The notes beneath the pieces were generated by a model. The model saw only the letters and a program-made list of their open reading frames with translations, made no database searches and had not been told where the DNA came from. The translations under genes and the position numbers were made by a program. A DNA stretch of 64,000 bases, taken from JBCDKH01 sp964388485. GTDB lineage: Bacteria > Planctomycetota > Phycisphaerae > Tepidisphaerales > Tepidisphaeraceae. Every line of letters begins with the position of its first letter. Position 1 is the stretch's first letter. Of the stretch, positions 25,593-33,730 are shown piece by piece. Location of the stretch: the NCBI GenBank assembly GCA_964388485.1, contig CAYMAS010000007.1, forward strand, positions 1 through 64,000, written 5' to 3'.

Positions 25593-26101
25593 CGCCCGCC
25601 GCCTTCCGCGACATGGTCGCCAGCGGCGACACCAGAGCCTGGCCGCACGATCCCCAGCGGCTGAGGGCTGTCCTCGCACCGCGGTCGCAGCGTGTGGAAC
25701 TGGCGGATTATCAGGGGGTTCTCGAGCGCGAGATTCAAGCAGACGATGACGCGTCGCGATGGCTTTTGCCGCTGGCGATCGAAACGCTGCTCGACCCGGA
25801 CACTGCTCCCCACTGGCGGTCTTCTGATCGGCAGACGCTGGCTGACGACGGACGCACCGTGCTTCTGCGACGAGGCGACGATCGGTTCGATCCGCCCGAA
25901 GGACGAATGCTCCCGTCGCTTTACAGGGATGTGGACTCGAGTGAGCGGCTTGCCGCTTCATCGCGAGGAGCCGTCGTCCTCCTGATCACGTCGCTCGCCG
26001 GAACGGCAGCCGTCGTTGGCGTCGCCATCTGGTCGTGGTCGAGTGCGACGACCGAGATGCACGGCCACATCGAGACGCTCGCCGCGGAGGCAAAGCCGTG
26101 A
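25589..26101 (+). CDS. Small C-terminally anchored protein in TssL-like position
   Basis: A 170-residue protein starting with a GTG that overlaps the preceding stop, and whose own stop overlaps the next GTG, so it is coupled on both sides. Residues 1-125 are soluble and charged. A single transmembrane helix (127-149, GAVVLLITSLAGTAAVVGVA) lies near the C-terminus, followed by 20 residues. This is the topology of the type VI component TssL (cytoplasmic domain, one C-terminal TM). The typical TssL segments (acidic helix LDE, TPWG) are not visible, so the comparison rests on position and topology. It is otherwise an unrecognised protein. Confidence 0.5.
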   Translation: MTPAAFRDMVASGDTRAWPHDPQRLRAVLAPRSQRVELADYQGVLEREIQADDDASRWLLPLAIETLLDPDTAPHWRSSDRQTLADDGRTVLLRRGDDRFDPPEGRMLPSLYRDVDSSERLAASSRGAVVLLITSLAGTAAVVGVAIWSWSSATTEMHGHIETLAAEAKP

Positions 26102-29100
26102 GCTTGCAAGCGTCATTTCAAGCCGGCTTGGTCGTCTTCGAACGTGCCAAGCGGCAGCCGCTGGACGTGCCGTGGTTCTTCGTACTCGGTTCCTCAGCCG
26201 ACACACGACGCCGCGTCCTTCGCGGCAGCGGGTTGAGGATCGGCACGACGATCGATGACGTCCCGCCGCTCCGCTGGCACCTTACGGGGCAGGCCGTTTT
26301 CTTGGATGCCGATGCCGAAGCTCTGTCGAGCGACGAGTCACTGGGAAACTTGTGCAAGCTGCTGTGCCAGTGCAGGGCAGACCGTCCGCTGAGTGGGTTG
26401 GTGCTTTGCGATCCAGGTGATGCCGAGCAACGGGTCGTTGCGAAGCTGCCGTCGCTTCTTCGGCAGCCGCTGTCGACATACGTCCTCGTCGCCGCAGGGC
26501 AGAAGGTGCCGGAGGCGATGAATGTGCTAGCGACGCAGCAGCCGCACCAGATGATCGGAATGACGCCAGCCCTGTCGTTGCCGGAGTTGGTCGAGCGTCT
26601 TCATCAGACGACCCCCGCATTGTTCGGCCGTTGGCCGTCGCCTCAGATCCGGCAGACGCCGAACGACGTCGAGGCGACGCTGCAGACTCAGGAGTCGTGG
26701 CTCACGAACGACAAGCTCGACGTCCGGGGCGTCTGGATCGTGGACGAAATCAAGGAGCGGCTTCTCGGCGACCTGTTCAAGATCAAGCTCCTTCCCGAGG
26801 CCGGCCGCACCGTCTCGGTTGCGGGGCAGAGGCGACGCTGGAGGCTCAAGGCACTGCAGGCGGTTGCCGCCATGGGTGTCGCTGGGTTTGTCGCGACGAC
26901 CGCCGGTTTCGCATGGGCCAGAGCCTCGACTTCCGCAGCCGCAGCGGAGGCGACGGAAGCCTGGAAGACGCTCGCTGTTTGGCACGAGCGACGGCCCAAG
27001 ATCGATCTCGCATCATGGTCGCCGACGCCTGACATGCTCCAGCGGTATCGCCGCCTTTTTGCGGCTGAAGAGGCAATGCGGGCTCATCCGTTCCTTCGGC
27101 CACCGCCCGCGGACGATCGACGGCGAGCCCTCGCGACGGTGGCGACGGACGACTTGGCCAAGCCGCTCGTGTATTCGCTTCTGGACGCGGTGCCGATGAC
27201 ACCCGACGACGAAGCCGCCGTGCTCTTGTCGTTGTGCCAGGCTGCGGAGGACGTTTGTTGGATCGGGTCGCTCGGCGACCAGAAAGGTTGGCAGCCAAAG
27301 GACGTCGAGCTCATCAGCCGCGTCTTGAGCGAGACGGAAACTGCTGCCTTTGCCTTCATTGAAGAACCGGACCGGCAACGGCAGTTGTCGCGACTCCTCG
27401 CTGTGATGCCGACAGCTGCTGAACCCATCGATCACCCAGCGGTGGGTCAAGCAGCGGAGGCAGCAGAAGCGTGGCATCGACTGACGCTGGAACGGCCACA
27501 GACTGAACAAGCATACGAGCGACTAAGGCAGTCGCTGATCGACGTCGGTGCTGAACTGGTTCGCACGAGCCAACTTCTGCCAATTTCGACGGAGACGGCA
27601 GCAGACAACGATCACGTGTCGTTACTGAATCGTATTGCCTCCGAACTCGAAGATTCGGCCGCGGTTGAAGTGCGTCGACGGCTGAACGAGGAGATCGCCC
27701 GACGCGCCGCCGCCGAAGCGAAAGCGTCGCGACGCAAGGAGGCTCTGGCTCAGCATCGGTCCGAGTTGCTCGCCAAGGCCGCGGTCGTTCAGAAGACGCT
27801 TCCGCATCTGCTGCCGATCCGCGAGGTGGAGGCGGTGCCGTCGCTGGAGGAACCGAATCTTCGCCGACTGCTCGCAGCGGCGGCGAGGTATCGTGATGCA
27901 GTCGAGGCCCTGGAAACTGTGCCGACGCTTCGGGAACTGGAGACACGCATTGAACGAGCCGGCACCGGCCGCGTGCGACTGTCGCGTCTGCCGCTGATCG
28001 AGCGACCGGTCGAGGTCGCAGCCATCTACTCGCCGCAGGGTTTGGCGGCTGTCAAGAATTCGTTGCTGGCGACTTGGCCGGACGTCGATGCCGACGTGCT
28101 TCCGACTTATGGCCTCCGGCTTGAGTACGAGCGACTGCTCCAACGGCGGTTTTCGGTTTACCACCATGACTACGCGACGACTTGGCATCAGGCCGCGGCG
28201 TCTGCGGTGGACGTCCAGCAAGCCACGTCGGCCTGGGCGACGATGACGGCTGATCCCACCGAAGCTGCGACGTTACTCGCCGACCAGCTTCAAGCCGCTG
28301 GAGAAGCGGGAAACCTCGATGATCTGACCAGCTTTGCCGCTGGGCTGCGACAGCTCAAGCAGCCGTCGTGGAGCGAGCTCGGAGACGACGCAGCATCCGC
28401 TGGTAAGCAGCTTTCGTCGCTTCCACCGGACGAGGTGGCCGCGGAGTTTCTGGATACGCAAGAGTGTCTGCCTTCGGACCTTCGTCAGTACGTCATCGAC
28501 GTCGATACACGAGCTCTTCAAACCCTCGCAGATGCACAGGACGCTCATGACGATGGGCCACGAGGAGCCTTCCCATTTCCGCTCGCGAAATGGTCGCCCG
28601 ATGCGCGAGTCGCCACGCCTGAACGACTTCAAGCTCTGCGTGACGATGCCGCCCCCGGCTCCGGACCTACGGCCGAAGAACTCGCCAAAACGCTCGAACA
28701 GGTCGAGCAGTCACACGGCCCGGATGCCGCGGCGGCTTTCGAGGAACTCTTCGCCGGCGCGACAGAACCGCCTTGGGTCGCATTGGCCAGCTGGCTATTG
28801 GACGAGCCGCCGCCGACCGTTGCGGTCATCATCCCAAGCCTCGATGAGCAACGAAACCGCTTAGGCACCGACGCCGTCGCCGCGGCCTCGTTCTTCGGGG
28901 GCGTCATCATCAACGGCGATCGCGTGCCGAGGCTAACTGACGACGTTCGCATGCTCGAACCGTCACCCGTCTCGACGACGAAGCTCAAGATCGTCGCCCG
29001 AGAACCTGGCGACGGTGGCCTGATCGAGCGGACCGTCACCGTGCCGCCGACGCGGTGGAATTCGCTGGCGATGATCGACAACTACTTCCTCGCAGTCTCC

Positions 29101-29244
29101 GACGACCGTCGCCACGTCTGGCTGCGAATCCCGCTGGCCTATCCAGTGCCCGGCGGCGTGGATGATCGGCCACTGCTGCTTCGGCTGGACTTCGAGCCAC
29201 CGCCGCCCGCAATTTTGTTCGATGAGCAGCGGCGGGACTCGTGA
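26098..29244 (+). CDS. IcmF/TssM-like membrane protein lacking Walker A
   Basis: A 1048-residue protein; I place the start at the GTG that overlaps the previous stop. Residues 1-245 align in order with the cytoplasmic NTPase-like domain of IcmF/TssM: DVPWFFVLGSSADTRRRVLR (TssM: PWY.V.GPPGSGKTT), SGLRI, LRWHLTGQAVFLDADA (TssM: CDWWFTDEAVLLDTAG), ADRPLSGLVLC, LDVRGVWIVDE and LFKIKLLPEAG. The Walker A Gly-Lys-Thr is replaced by ADTRR. A basic stretch and one TM helix (about 251-273) follow. The remaining 770 residues are a long helical region with a beta-rich C-terminus, as in the periplasmic part of TssM. The two N-terminal TM helices of TssM are absent. Last gene of the coupled set; it ends 3 bp from moxR. 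Confidence 0.65.
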   Translation: MSLQASFQAGLVVFERAKRQPLDVPWFFVLGSSADTRRRVLRGSGLRIGTTIDDVPPLRWHLTGQAVFLDADAEALSSDESLGNLCKLLCQCRADRPLSGLVLCDPGDAEQRVVAKLPSLLRQPLSTYVLVAAGQKVPEAMNVLATQQPHQMIGMTPALSLPELVERLHQTTPALFGRWPSPQIRQTPNDVEATLQTQESWLTNDKLDVRGVWIVDEIKERLLGDLFKIKLLPEAGRTVSVAGQRRRWRLKALQAVAAMGVAGFVATTAGFAWARASTSAAAAEATEAWKTLAVWHERRPKIDLASWSPTPDMLQRYRRLFAAEEAMRAHPFLRPPPADDRRRALATVATDDLAKPLVYSLLDAVPMTPDDEAAVLLSLCQAAEDVCWIGSLGDQKGWQPKDVELISRVLSETETAAFAFIEEPDRQRQLSRLLAVMPTAAEPIDHPAVGQAAEAAEAWHRLTLERPQTEQAYERLRQSLIDVGAELVRTSQLLPISTETAADNDHVSLLNRIASELEDSAAVEVRRRLNEEIARRAAAEAKASRRKEALAQHRSELLAKAAVVQKTLPHLLPIREVEAVPSLEEPNLRRLLAAAARYRDAVEALETVPTLRELETRIERAGTGRVRLSRLPLIERPVEVAAIYSPQGLAAVKNSLLATWPDVDADVLPTYGLRLEYERLLQRRFSVYHHDYATTWHQAAASAVDVQQATSAWATMTADPTEAATLLADQLQAAGEAGNLDDLTSFAAGLRQLKQPSWSELGDDAASAGKQLSSLPPDEVAAEFLDTQECLPSDLRQYVIDVDTRALQTLADAQDAHDDGPRGAFPFPLAKWSPDARVATPERLQALRDDAAPGSGPTAEELAKTLEQVEQSHGPDAAAAFEELFAGATEPPWVALASWLLDEPPPTVAVIIPSLDEQRNRLGTDAVAAASFFGGVIINGDRVPRLTDDVRMLEPSPVSTTKLKIVAREPGDGGLIERTVTVPPTRWNSLAMIDNYFLAVSDDRRHVWLRIPLAYPVPGGVDDRPLLLRLDFEPPPPAILFDEQRRDS

Positions 29245-29247
29245 GCC

Positions 29248-30243
29248 TCAGCCGGGCGCCTGCGTCGTGTTGAGGATCTCTACCAGCACCTGTCGACCCG
29301 CGTCGGCGTCGCCGTTGTGCAGGTAGGTCCGCGTCACCACGCGGTGGCCTGCCGTCGGAAGGAACATGGCCTTGACGTCGTCCGGCTCGATGTACGACCG
29401 GCCACGAATCAGCGCGTGCGCTCGACTCGCCGCCAGCAACGCCAGCGACCCTCGCGGGCTGATGCCCAGGTGAAACCGCTCGTCGCCACGGGTTCGCTCG
29501 ACGAGGTCGAGCAGGTAGTCCATCACCGCCGGGTCCACGCGGACTTCCGACACTGCCGCCTGCATCGCGACGACGTCCTGCGTCGTCAAGACCGGCTTCA
29601 GATTGGACAGAGCATTGTCACCGGGCCGCTCCAGCAGGATCCGCCGCTCCGTGTCGCGGTTCGGATAGCCGACGGCGACCTTGACGAGGAAGCGGTCGAG
29701 CTGGTTTTCCGGAAGCACATAAGTGCCTTCGAACTCGAACGGGTTCTGCGTCGCAACCACCATGAACGGCGGGTCGAGCAGACGCGTCGCGTTCTCGACG
29801 CTCACCTGGCCCTCAGCCATCGCCTCGAGCAGGGCCGACTGCGTGCGGGGCGTGGTGCGATTGACCTCGTCGGCGACCACAATATTGGCAAAGACAGGGC
29901 CGGGCTTGAAGTCGAAGTCGCCGGTGGACGTGTTGTAGATGCTCACGCCCAGCAGGTCGGCCGGCAGGAGGTCGGGCGTCAGCTGGACGCGGCTGAACTT
30001 GCCGTCGATGCACGTGGCCAACGCCTTGGCGAGCGTCGTCTTGCCGACGCCCGGCACGTCCTCGACGAGCGCGTGGCCGCGGGCGAGCAGGGCGACGACG
30101 AGGAGATCGACGGCGTCAACTTGGCCCAGGAAGACGGTGCCAATCGCTTCGCGAAGTCGCTTGGCCAAGTCAGCCGCCTCGCCGGACGAGAGCCGGGTTG
30201 GAGCGGGATCGGCGACGGCGGTGGCGCGTGCTTGATCTTCCAT
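29248..30243 (-). CDS. MoxR-family AAA+ ATPase
   Basis: A 331-residue AAA+ protein with Walker A GVGKTTLAKAL (about residues 65-75), Walker B ANIVVADEVNRTTPRTQSAL (about 120-139), sensor region FMVVATQNPFEFEGTYVLPE and a C-terminal lid with LGISPRGSLALLAASRA. MoxR proteins often act as chaperones together with VWA-domain proteins, usually encoded next to them. Here the neighbouring VWA protein belongs to the convergent cluster on the other strand. On its own strand it follows nuoA by 27 bp. Which partner it serves is unknown. Confidence 0.9.
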   Translation of the reverse strand: MEDQARATAVADPAPTRLSSGEAADLAKRLREAIGTVFLGQVDAVDLLVVALLARGHALVEDVPGVGKTTLAKALATCIDGKFSRVQLTPDLLPADLLGVSIYNTSTGDFDFKPGPVFANIVVADEVNRTTPRTQSALLEAMAEGQVSVENATRLLDPPFMVVATQNPFEFEGTYVLPENQLDRFLVKVAVGYPNRDTERRILLERPGDNALSNLKPVLTTQDVVAMQAAVSEVRVDPAVMDYLLDLVERTRGDERFHLGISPRGSLALLAASRAHALIRGRSYIEPDDVKAMFLPTAGHRVVTRTYLHNGDADAGRQVLVEILNTTQAPG

Positions 30244-30270
30244 TCGAAGAGGCCGGCGGGCGAGGAGGAA

Positions 30271-30708
30271 CTACTCGAACTTCAACACGCCTTTGCCGAT
30301 GTCGTAGGCGTAGCCGACGACGATGAGCAGCGTGAAGACGAGCATGCCGCCGAGCATGATCGTACCGAGCCCGCCGTTGAACTCGTTGTCCGCGACCGCC
30401 GCCGCGAAGCTGCTGGCCCACGGGTAGAGCACCACTATTTCGACGTCGAAGGCGACGAACAGGATCGCCACCAGATAGAAGCGGACGTTGAACCGCCGCC
30501 TGGTCGTGCCGACCGGCGACATGCCGCTCTCGTAGGTCGTCTCCTTGCCCGGCCCAGTGCGGCTGGGGCCGACGATCAGGCTGACCGCCAGGTTCGTCAC
30601 GGCGAACCCGATCGCGATGACCAACAGCAACGCCACCGGCAACCAACCCAGCCGCGGGTCACCGCCAACGGCCAGTGTGCTCATCCAACTCGTCGACAAC
30701 GTCGTCAC
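30271..30708 (-). CDS. nuoA: NADH-quinone oxidoreductase subunit A
   Basis: A small membrane subunit of respiratory complex I with three predicted TM helices (about residues 20-42, 77-99 and 113-133). The diagnostic segments are ESGMSPVGTTRRRFNVRFYL and AILFVAFDVEIVVLYPWA. The GTG at 30708 overlaps the previous stop; an ATG at 30684 gives a more usual N-terminus (136 residues) and may be the real start. No other complex I genes are in the window, whereas nuoA normally begins a 13- or 14-gene operon. It lies between a PEP-CTERM protein gene and moxR, all on the minus strand. Confidence 0.92.
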   Translation of the reverse strand: MTTLSTSWMSTLAVGGDPRLGWLPVALLLVIAIGFAVTNLAVSLIVGPSRTGPGKETTYESGMSPVGTTRRRFNVRFYLVAILFVAFDVEIVVLYPWASSFAAAVADNEFNGGLGTIMLGGMLVFTLLIVVGYAYDIGKGVLKFE

Positions 30709-32921
30709 GGCAGCAGCGTAGCACCCGCCGTCGCCTTCGCAACGAACCGCCGCTTCCGCCGCAGCAGGCCGGCTGCCGCCAGACCCGCCACCCCGACCGC
30801 CGTCGGCTCCGGCACCGTCGCCCGCCAGGCGTTCATGATGGCGATGTCTGCGTCCGATGCGTTGCCGAAGGTGTTTCTGAGGAGCGTGAAGTCGACCAGG
30901 TCAACGATGCCGTTCTGGTTGAAGTCGCCGTTGGCGAAGCCGCCAACGACCCCGAAGTTGTTGCGCAAGATGGTGAAGTCCGCCAAATTCACGATGCCGT
31001 CGAGATTACCGTCACCGGCTAGGGCGACTGTGACAAAAACGTCATCTTCGCTGTAGGTGACAGCAGGTACGAAGGGGCCTGAAACCTCGGGTGCCTCGAC
31101 GGCGGTGAATGTGCCGCTGACCGACTCGGCATCGATCAAGCGTCGACGCTCATACGGGTTGCTCGGCAATTGATCGATTGCAATCGTTCCTCCTGCGTGG
31201 AGCGAACCCTCAACGAAAAGGGCGGTTCTGCCGACGAATTGTCGAAGCAATAGTCGCGTCGCGTCGAGCGTCACGTCGCCGACGATCCTGGAATCGGCAG
31301 CGGCACTGGTCTCTATCTCGCCCGCCACGGCCGTTAGGTCTGCTGCAAGTGTGCCGAGAAGCAGCAACGAGGAATCACCCAGGAAGGTCGTGCCCTCGGC
31401 ACTGCTTGCTGCTGCACCTGTCGAGAGCTCTCCGACGTCAAGCGTGCCGTCGGCAGCGACGGAGACGGTTGAGCCGATGCCGATGGACAAGCTGCCTGTG
31501 GAGACAAATCCACTCTCGATGGCGAGACTTCCAATGCCATCGAAAGGATTGATGCCGCCCACCGCCAGCACGTTGCCGACCAGCAGCGTCCCGCCGCCGG
31601 TCACGCGGACGAAGTCGTTCGAGAAGGCCGCGTCACCACGTCCCTCGCCCACCGCCAAGTTACCGGTGATGGTCGCCACGGCGTCATCCACGACAAGCTG
31701 GCTCGAGCCGTCCGGCTGGCTTACTCCCGCAGAAGGCCCGGAAACGTCAACGGAGCCTGCGAAGTTGGCGAAGGCACCACTCGACACCGTAATGCGTGAC
31801 GTACTTTGGCGACCGGAGAACAGTTGGCTCTCGCCTTGTACTTGAAGCGTCGCACCATCGGACACGGCAAGCTCTGCCAAGCCGCCGCCGCTCGACGACA
31901 TTCCCAAACTGCTTAGACCACCTGCAACAGGCTCGACAGTCAACGTCGCATCAACTCCGGCAACATTCATGGTCGCCGACTGACCGTCTTCCGAAAGGAT
32001 GTTCAACGGAGCGTTGCCGCCAAAGGTGTCGACGAGTCGAAGCGTGGCATCGTGCACCGTCACGGACGAAGAAGCAGAACCGTTGGATTGCAACGTCAGG
32101 CCGAAGGTCGATACCTCGCCCCTGTCCTGGACCACCAGGTTCGAGCCGAGGCGGCTACCAACGAAGAAGCGATCAGCCGATAGTTGTGTGCCCTCACCCG
32201 TGACGGTCAAATCTCCACCACCCGACAGGGGCAGCGTCGAACCGGTGAATCCTACTCGGGCTACATGCACATCGACCATCGCACCCTCTTGCACAATCGC
32301 CGTCGCCTCACCGATGCTGCCGATCTCAAGGCCGCTTGCCTCGACCTGCGTTCCGAAGCCGCGAATGTCAAGCCGAATATCGTCTCTTGTGAGGCCGGCC
32401 AAGTTGCCGCTAGCGACAAGCGAGAAGTCGAGATCGAGCAGGCCCTCGCCCTGCAGCGTAAGGCTCGCCGGCTTCACGCCGCCGACTGTAAGCGACCCGA
32501 AGCTGGCATCTCCGCTGTTGGGCGGATCGAACGGATCGTTGGCTCCAGGGGCGACGAAGGGATCAAAGTCGAAGATAAAGGCACCCTCCGACGCTGTGAC
32601 CCGCGACCCCAAGGCGGTCCCACCAGCGAAGGCGGTTCCATCGGTGCCGACTGCGTCGCCCAGATGAATCTGGTAGAGATTGACGCTGTCCGTGAGGAAG
32701 CTGGTATCGAGGAAGACGGTGTCCTCCCCGCCCGGCAAGCTCGACGGATGGCCGCCGTCGAACGACCAAGCTGCCGGGTCGAACCAGGACACCCGTGCCG
32801 GCTCATTGGCATCCGCGACGAGATTCAAGATCGTGCCGCCATCAAAGCGTGCCACGTCCGCAAGTGTCGCCGTCGGCAAAACGGTTGCAGCCGCAGCTGC
32901 AACTTTGAAGCAATTTCTCAT
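30705..32921 (-). CDS. PEP-CTERM surface protein with dockerin-like repeats
   Basis: A 738-residue exported protein. It has a short N-terminal signal (KVAAAAATVLPTATLA). Residues about 25-630 are beta-helix-like, with many short GxLTVxG / NVAGxxATLTV repeats as in autotransporter-type passenger regions. Residues about 634-682 hold two dockerin-type Ca-binding loops (GDGNLDGIVNLADFTIL and GDFNQNGIVDLVDFTLL). VPEPTAVGVAGLAAAGLLRR at about 703-722 is a PEP-CTERM sorting signal of Pro-Glu-Pro, hydrophobic stretch and basic cluster. The protein continues 16 residues past the Arg pair, longer than usual. PEP-CTERM proteins are processed by an exosortase and linked to exopolysaccharide. tRNA-Ser lies just upstream on the same strand. 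Confidence 0.88.
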   Translation of the reverse strand: MRNCFKVAAAAATVLPTATLADVARFDGGTILNLVADANEPARVSWFDPAAWSFDGGHPSSLPGGEDTVFLDTSFLTDSVNLYQIHLGDAVGTDGTAFAGGTALGSRVTASEGAFIFDFDPFVAPGANDPFDPPNSGDASFGSLTVGGVKPASLTLQGEGLLDLDFSLVASGNLAGLTRDDIRLDIRGFGTQVEASGLEIGSIGEATAIVQEGAMVDVHVARVGFTGSTLPLSGGGDLTVTGEGTQLSADRFFVGSRLGSNLVVQDRGEVSTFGLTLQSNGSASSSVTVHDATLRLVDTFGGNAPLNILSEDGQSATMNVAGVDATLTVEPVAGGLSSLGMSSSGGGLAELAVSDGATLQVQGESQLFSGRQSTSRITVSSGAFANFAGSVDVSGPSAGVSQPDGSSQLVVDDAVATITGNLAVGEGRGDAAFSNDFVRVTGGGTLLVGNVLAVGGINPFDGIGSLAIESGFVSTGSLSIGIGSTVSVAADGTLDVGELSTGAAASSAEGTTFLGDSSLLLLGTLAADLTAVAGEIETSAAADSRIVGDVTLDATRLLLRQFVGRTALFVEGSLHAGGTIAIDQLPSNPYERRRLIDAESVSGTFTAVEAPEVSGPFVPAVTYSEDDVFVTVALAGDGNLDGIVNLADFTILRNNFGVVGGFANGDFNQNGIVDLVDFTLLRNTFGNASDADIAIMNAWRATVPEPTAVGVAGLAAAGLLRRKRRFVAKATAGATLLP

Positions 32922-32982
32922 GCCGACAGCATTTTCGGAACGGCTGCCGCACGCAATGGATAATCGTGACTTGATTTCGCAG

Positions 32983-33069
32983 CGGAGAGGGGGAGATTCG
33001 AACTCCCGAGACCCCGAAGGGCCTACTAGTTTTCGAGACTAGCGCATTCAACCACTCTGCCACCTCTCC
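32983..33069 (-). tRNA. tRNA-Ser (anticodon CGA)
   Basis: An 87-nt class II tRNA on the minus strand. The acceptor GGAGAGG pairs with CCTCTCC and the discriminator is G. The anticodon stem CTAGT/ACTAG encloses CTCGAAA (CGA, reads UCG). The long variable arm contains GGCCCTTCGGGGTC, and the T-arm has GAGTTCGAATCTC. CCA is not encoded. It lies 61 bp upstream of the PEP-CTERM gene start. Confidence 0.95.
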
Positions 33070-33196
33070 GGGTGGGGAAGAAACCGTAGCCGGCTCAACT
33101 TCGGCGTCAATGTGCGTCGATGTACTGGTGGAACCGTCTCGCTCACAAAGACGGAACCGCAACCCTCACAGCGGTTGAACCGCCACCCGCATCGCC

Positions 33197-33631
33197 ATGA
33201 TCGACGAAACCGCCAAAATCGACGTACAGGAAGAAGACGACTTCAAGCGACAGGTCATCGACCGTCGCATGGGCGTCGATCGACGACAGAAGTCGGCTCA
33301 AGACTCCGGCTACACCGGTCCGGACCGTCGCAAGGCCGATGACGAACGCCGATGCGGCTTCGAGCGTCGCCGCGGTGCCGGCATCCGCCGCGAGGAGGAC
33401 CGTCGCTCGGCCGAAGAGGGCGAGATGACGCAAGGCCAGTTCGAGTTCATCAAGGCGGTCGAGGCGTACAAGAAGGTCAACAACAAGCTCTTCCCGACCT
33501 GGACCGAGGTGTTGGAGGTGATCGAACAACTCGGCTACCGCAAGTGCGAGCCACGCGAGGTGAACCTGCCGAACGTGCCGGAGCCCGAGCTGTGGCGTCC
33601 GGAGTCCGAGACGCTTCGCAAGGCCGATTGA
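33197..33631 (+). CDS. Small Arg-rich conserved protein of unknown function
   Basis: A 144-residue protein. Residues 17-75 contain repeated arginine pairs spaced with aspartate (IDRRMGVDRR, GPDRRKADDERR, FERRRGAGIRR, EEDRR). Residues about 76-120 look like a compact helical domain (QFEFIKAVEAYKKVNNKLFP, TWTEVLEVIEQLGYRK), with the feel of a DNA- or RNA-binding helix-turn-helix entry, and the C-terminus is proline-rich. I believe similar proteins occur in other planctomycetes but cannot name the family. It is followed by a hairpin, so it is probably its own unit upstream of murG. Confidence 0.7.
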   Translation: MIDETAKIDVQEEDDFKRQVIDRRMGVDRRQKSAQDSGYTGPDRRKADDERRCGFERRRGAGIRREEDRRSAEEGEMTQGQFEFIKAVEAYKKVNNKLFPTWTEVLEVIEQLGYRKCEPREVNLPNVPEPELWRPESETLRKAD

Positions 33632-33671
33632 CGGCACAGGCGGCTGAGGGCAAAGCCGATAAGACAGTTCT

Positions 33672-33704
33672 GGCCGCGTCGACCTCCCGAAGGTTGACGC
33701 GGCC
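33672..33704 (+). terminator. Hairpin terminator after the Arg-rich protein gene
   Basis: Arms 33672-33685 (ggccgcgtcgacct) and 33691-33704 (aggttgacgcggcc) pair over 14 bases with one G-U, around a 5-base loop, 40 bases past the stop at 33631. A mixed T/G stretch follows. It separates this gene from murG, whose start is 27 bp downstream. Confidence 0.6.
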
Positions 33705-33730
33705 TGCTTGTGGTGCTTGGCTGACGGTGC

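Noticed and set aside
29317..31056. A 579-codon plus-strand frame over moxR, nuoA and the PEP-CTERM gene
   Set aside because: All three minus-strand genes have diagnostic motifs; this frame has none and is rich in R, H and D as expected from the complement.
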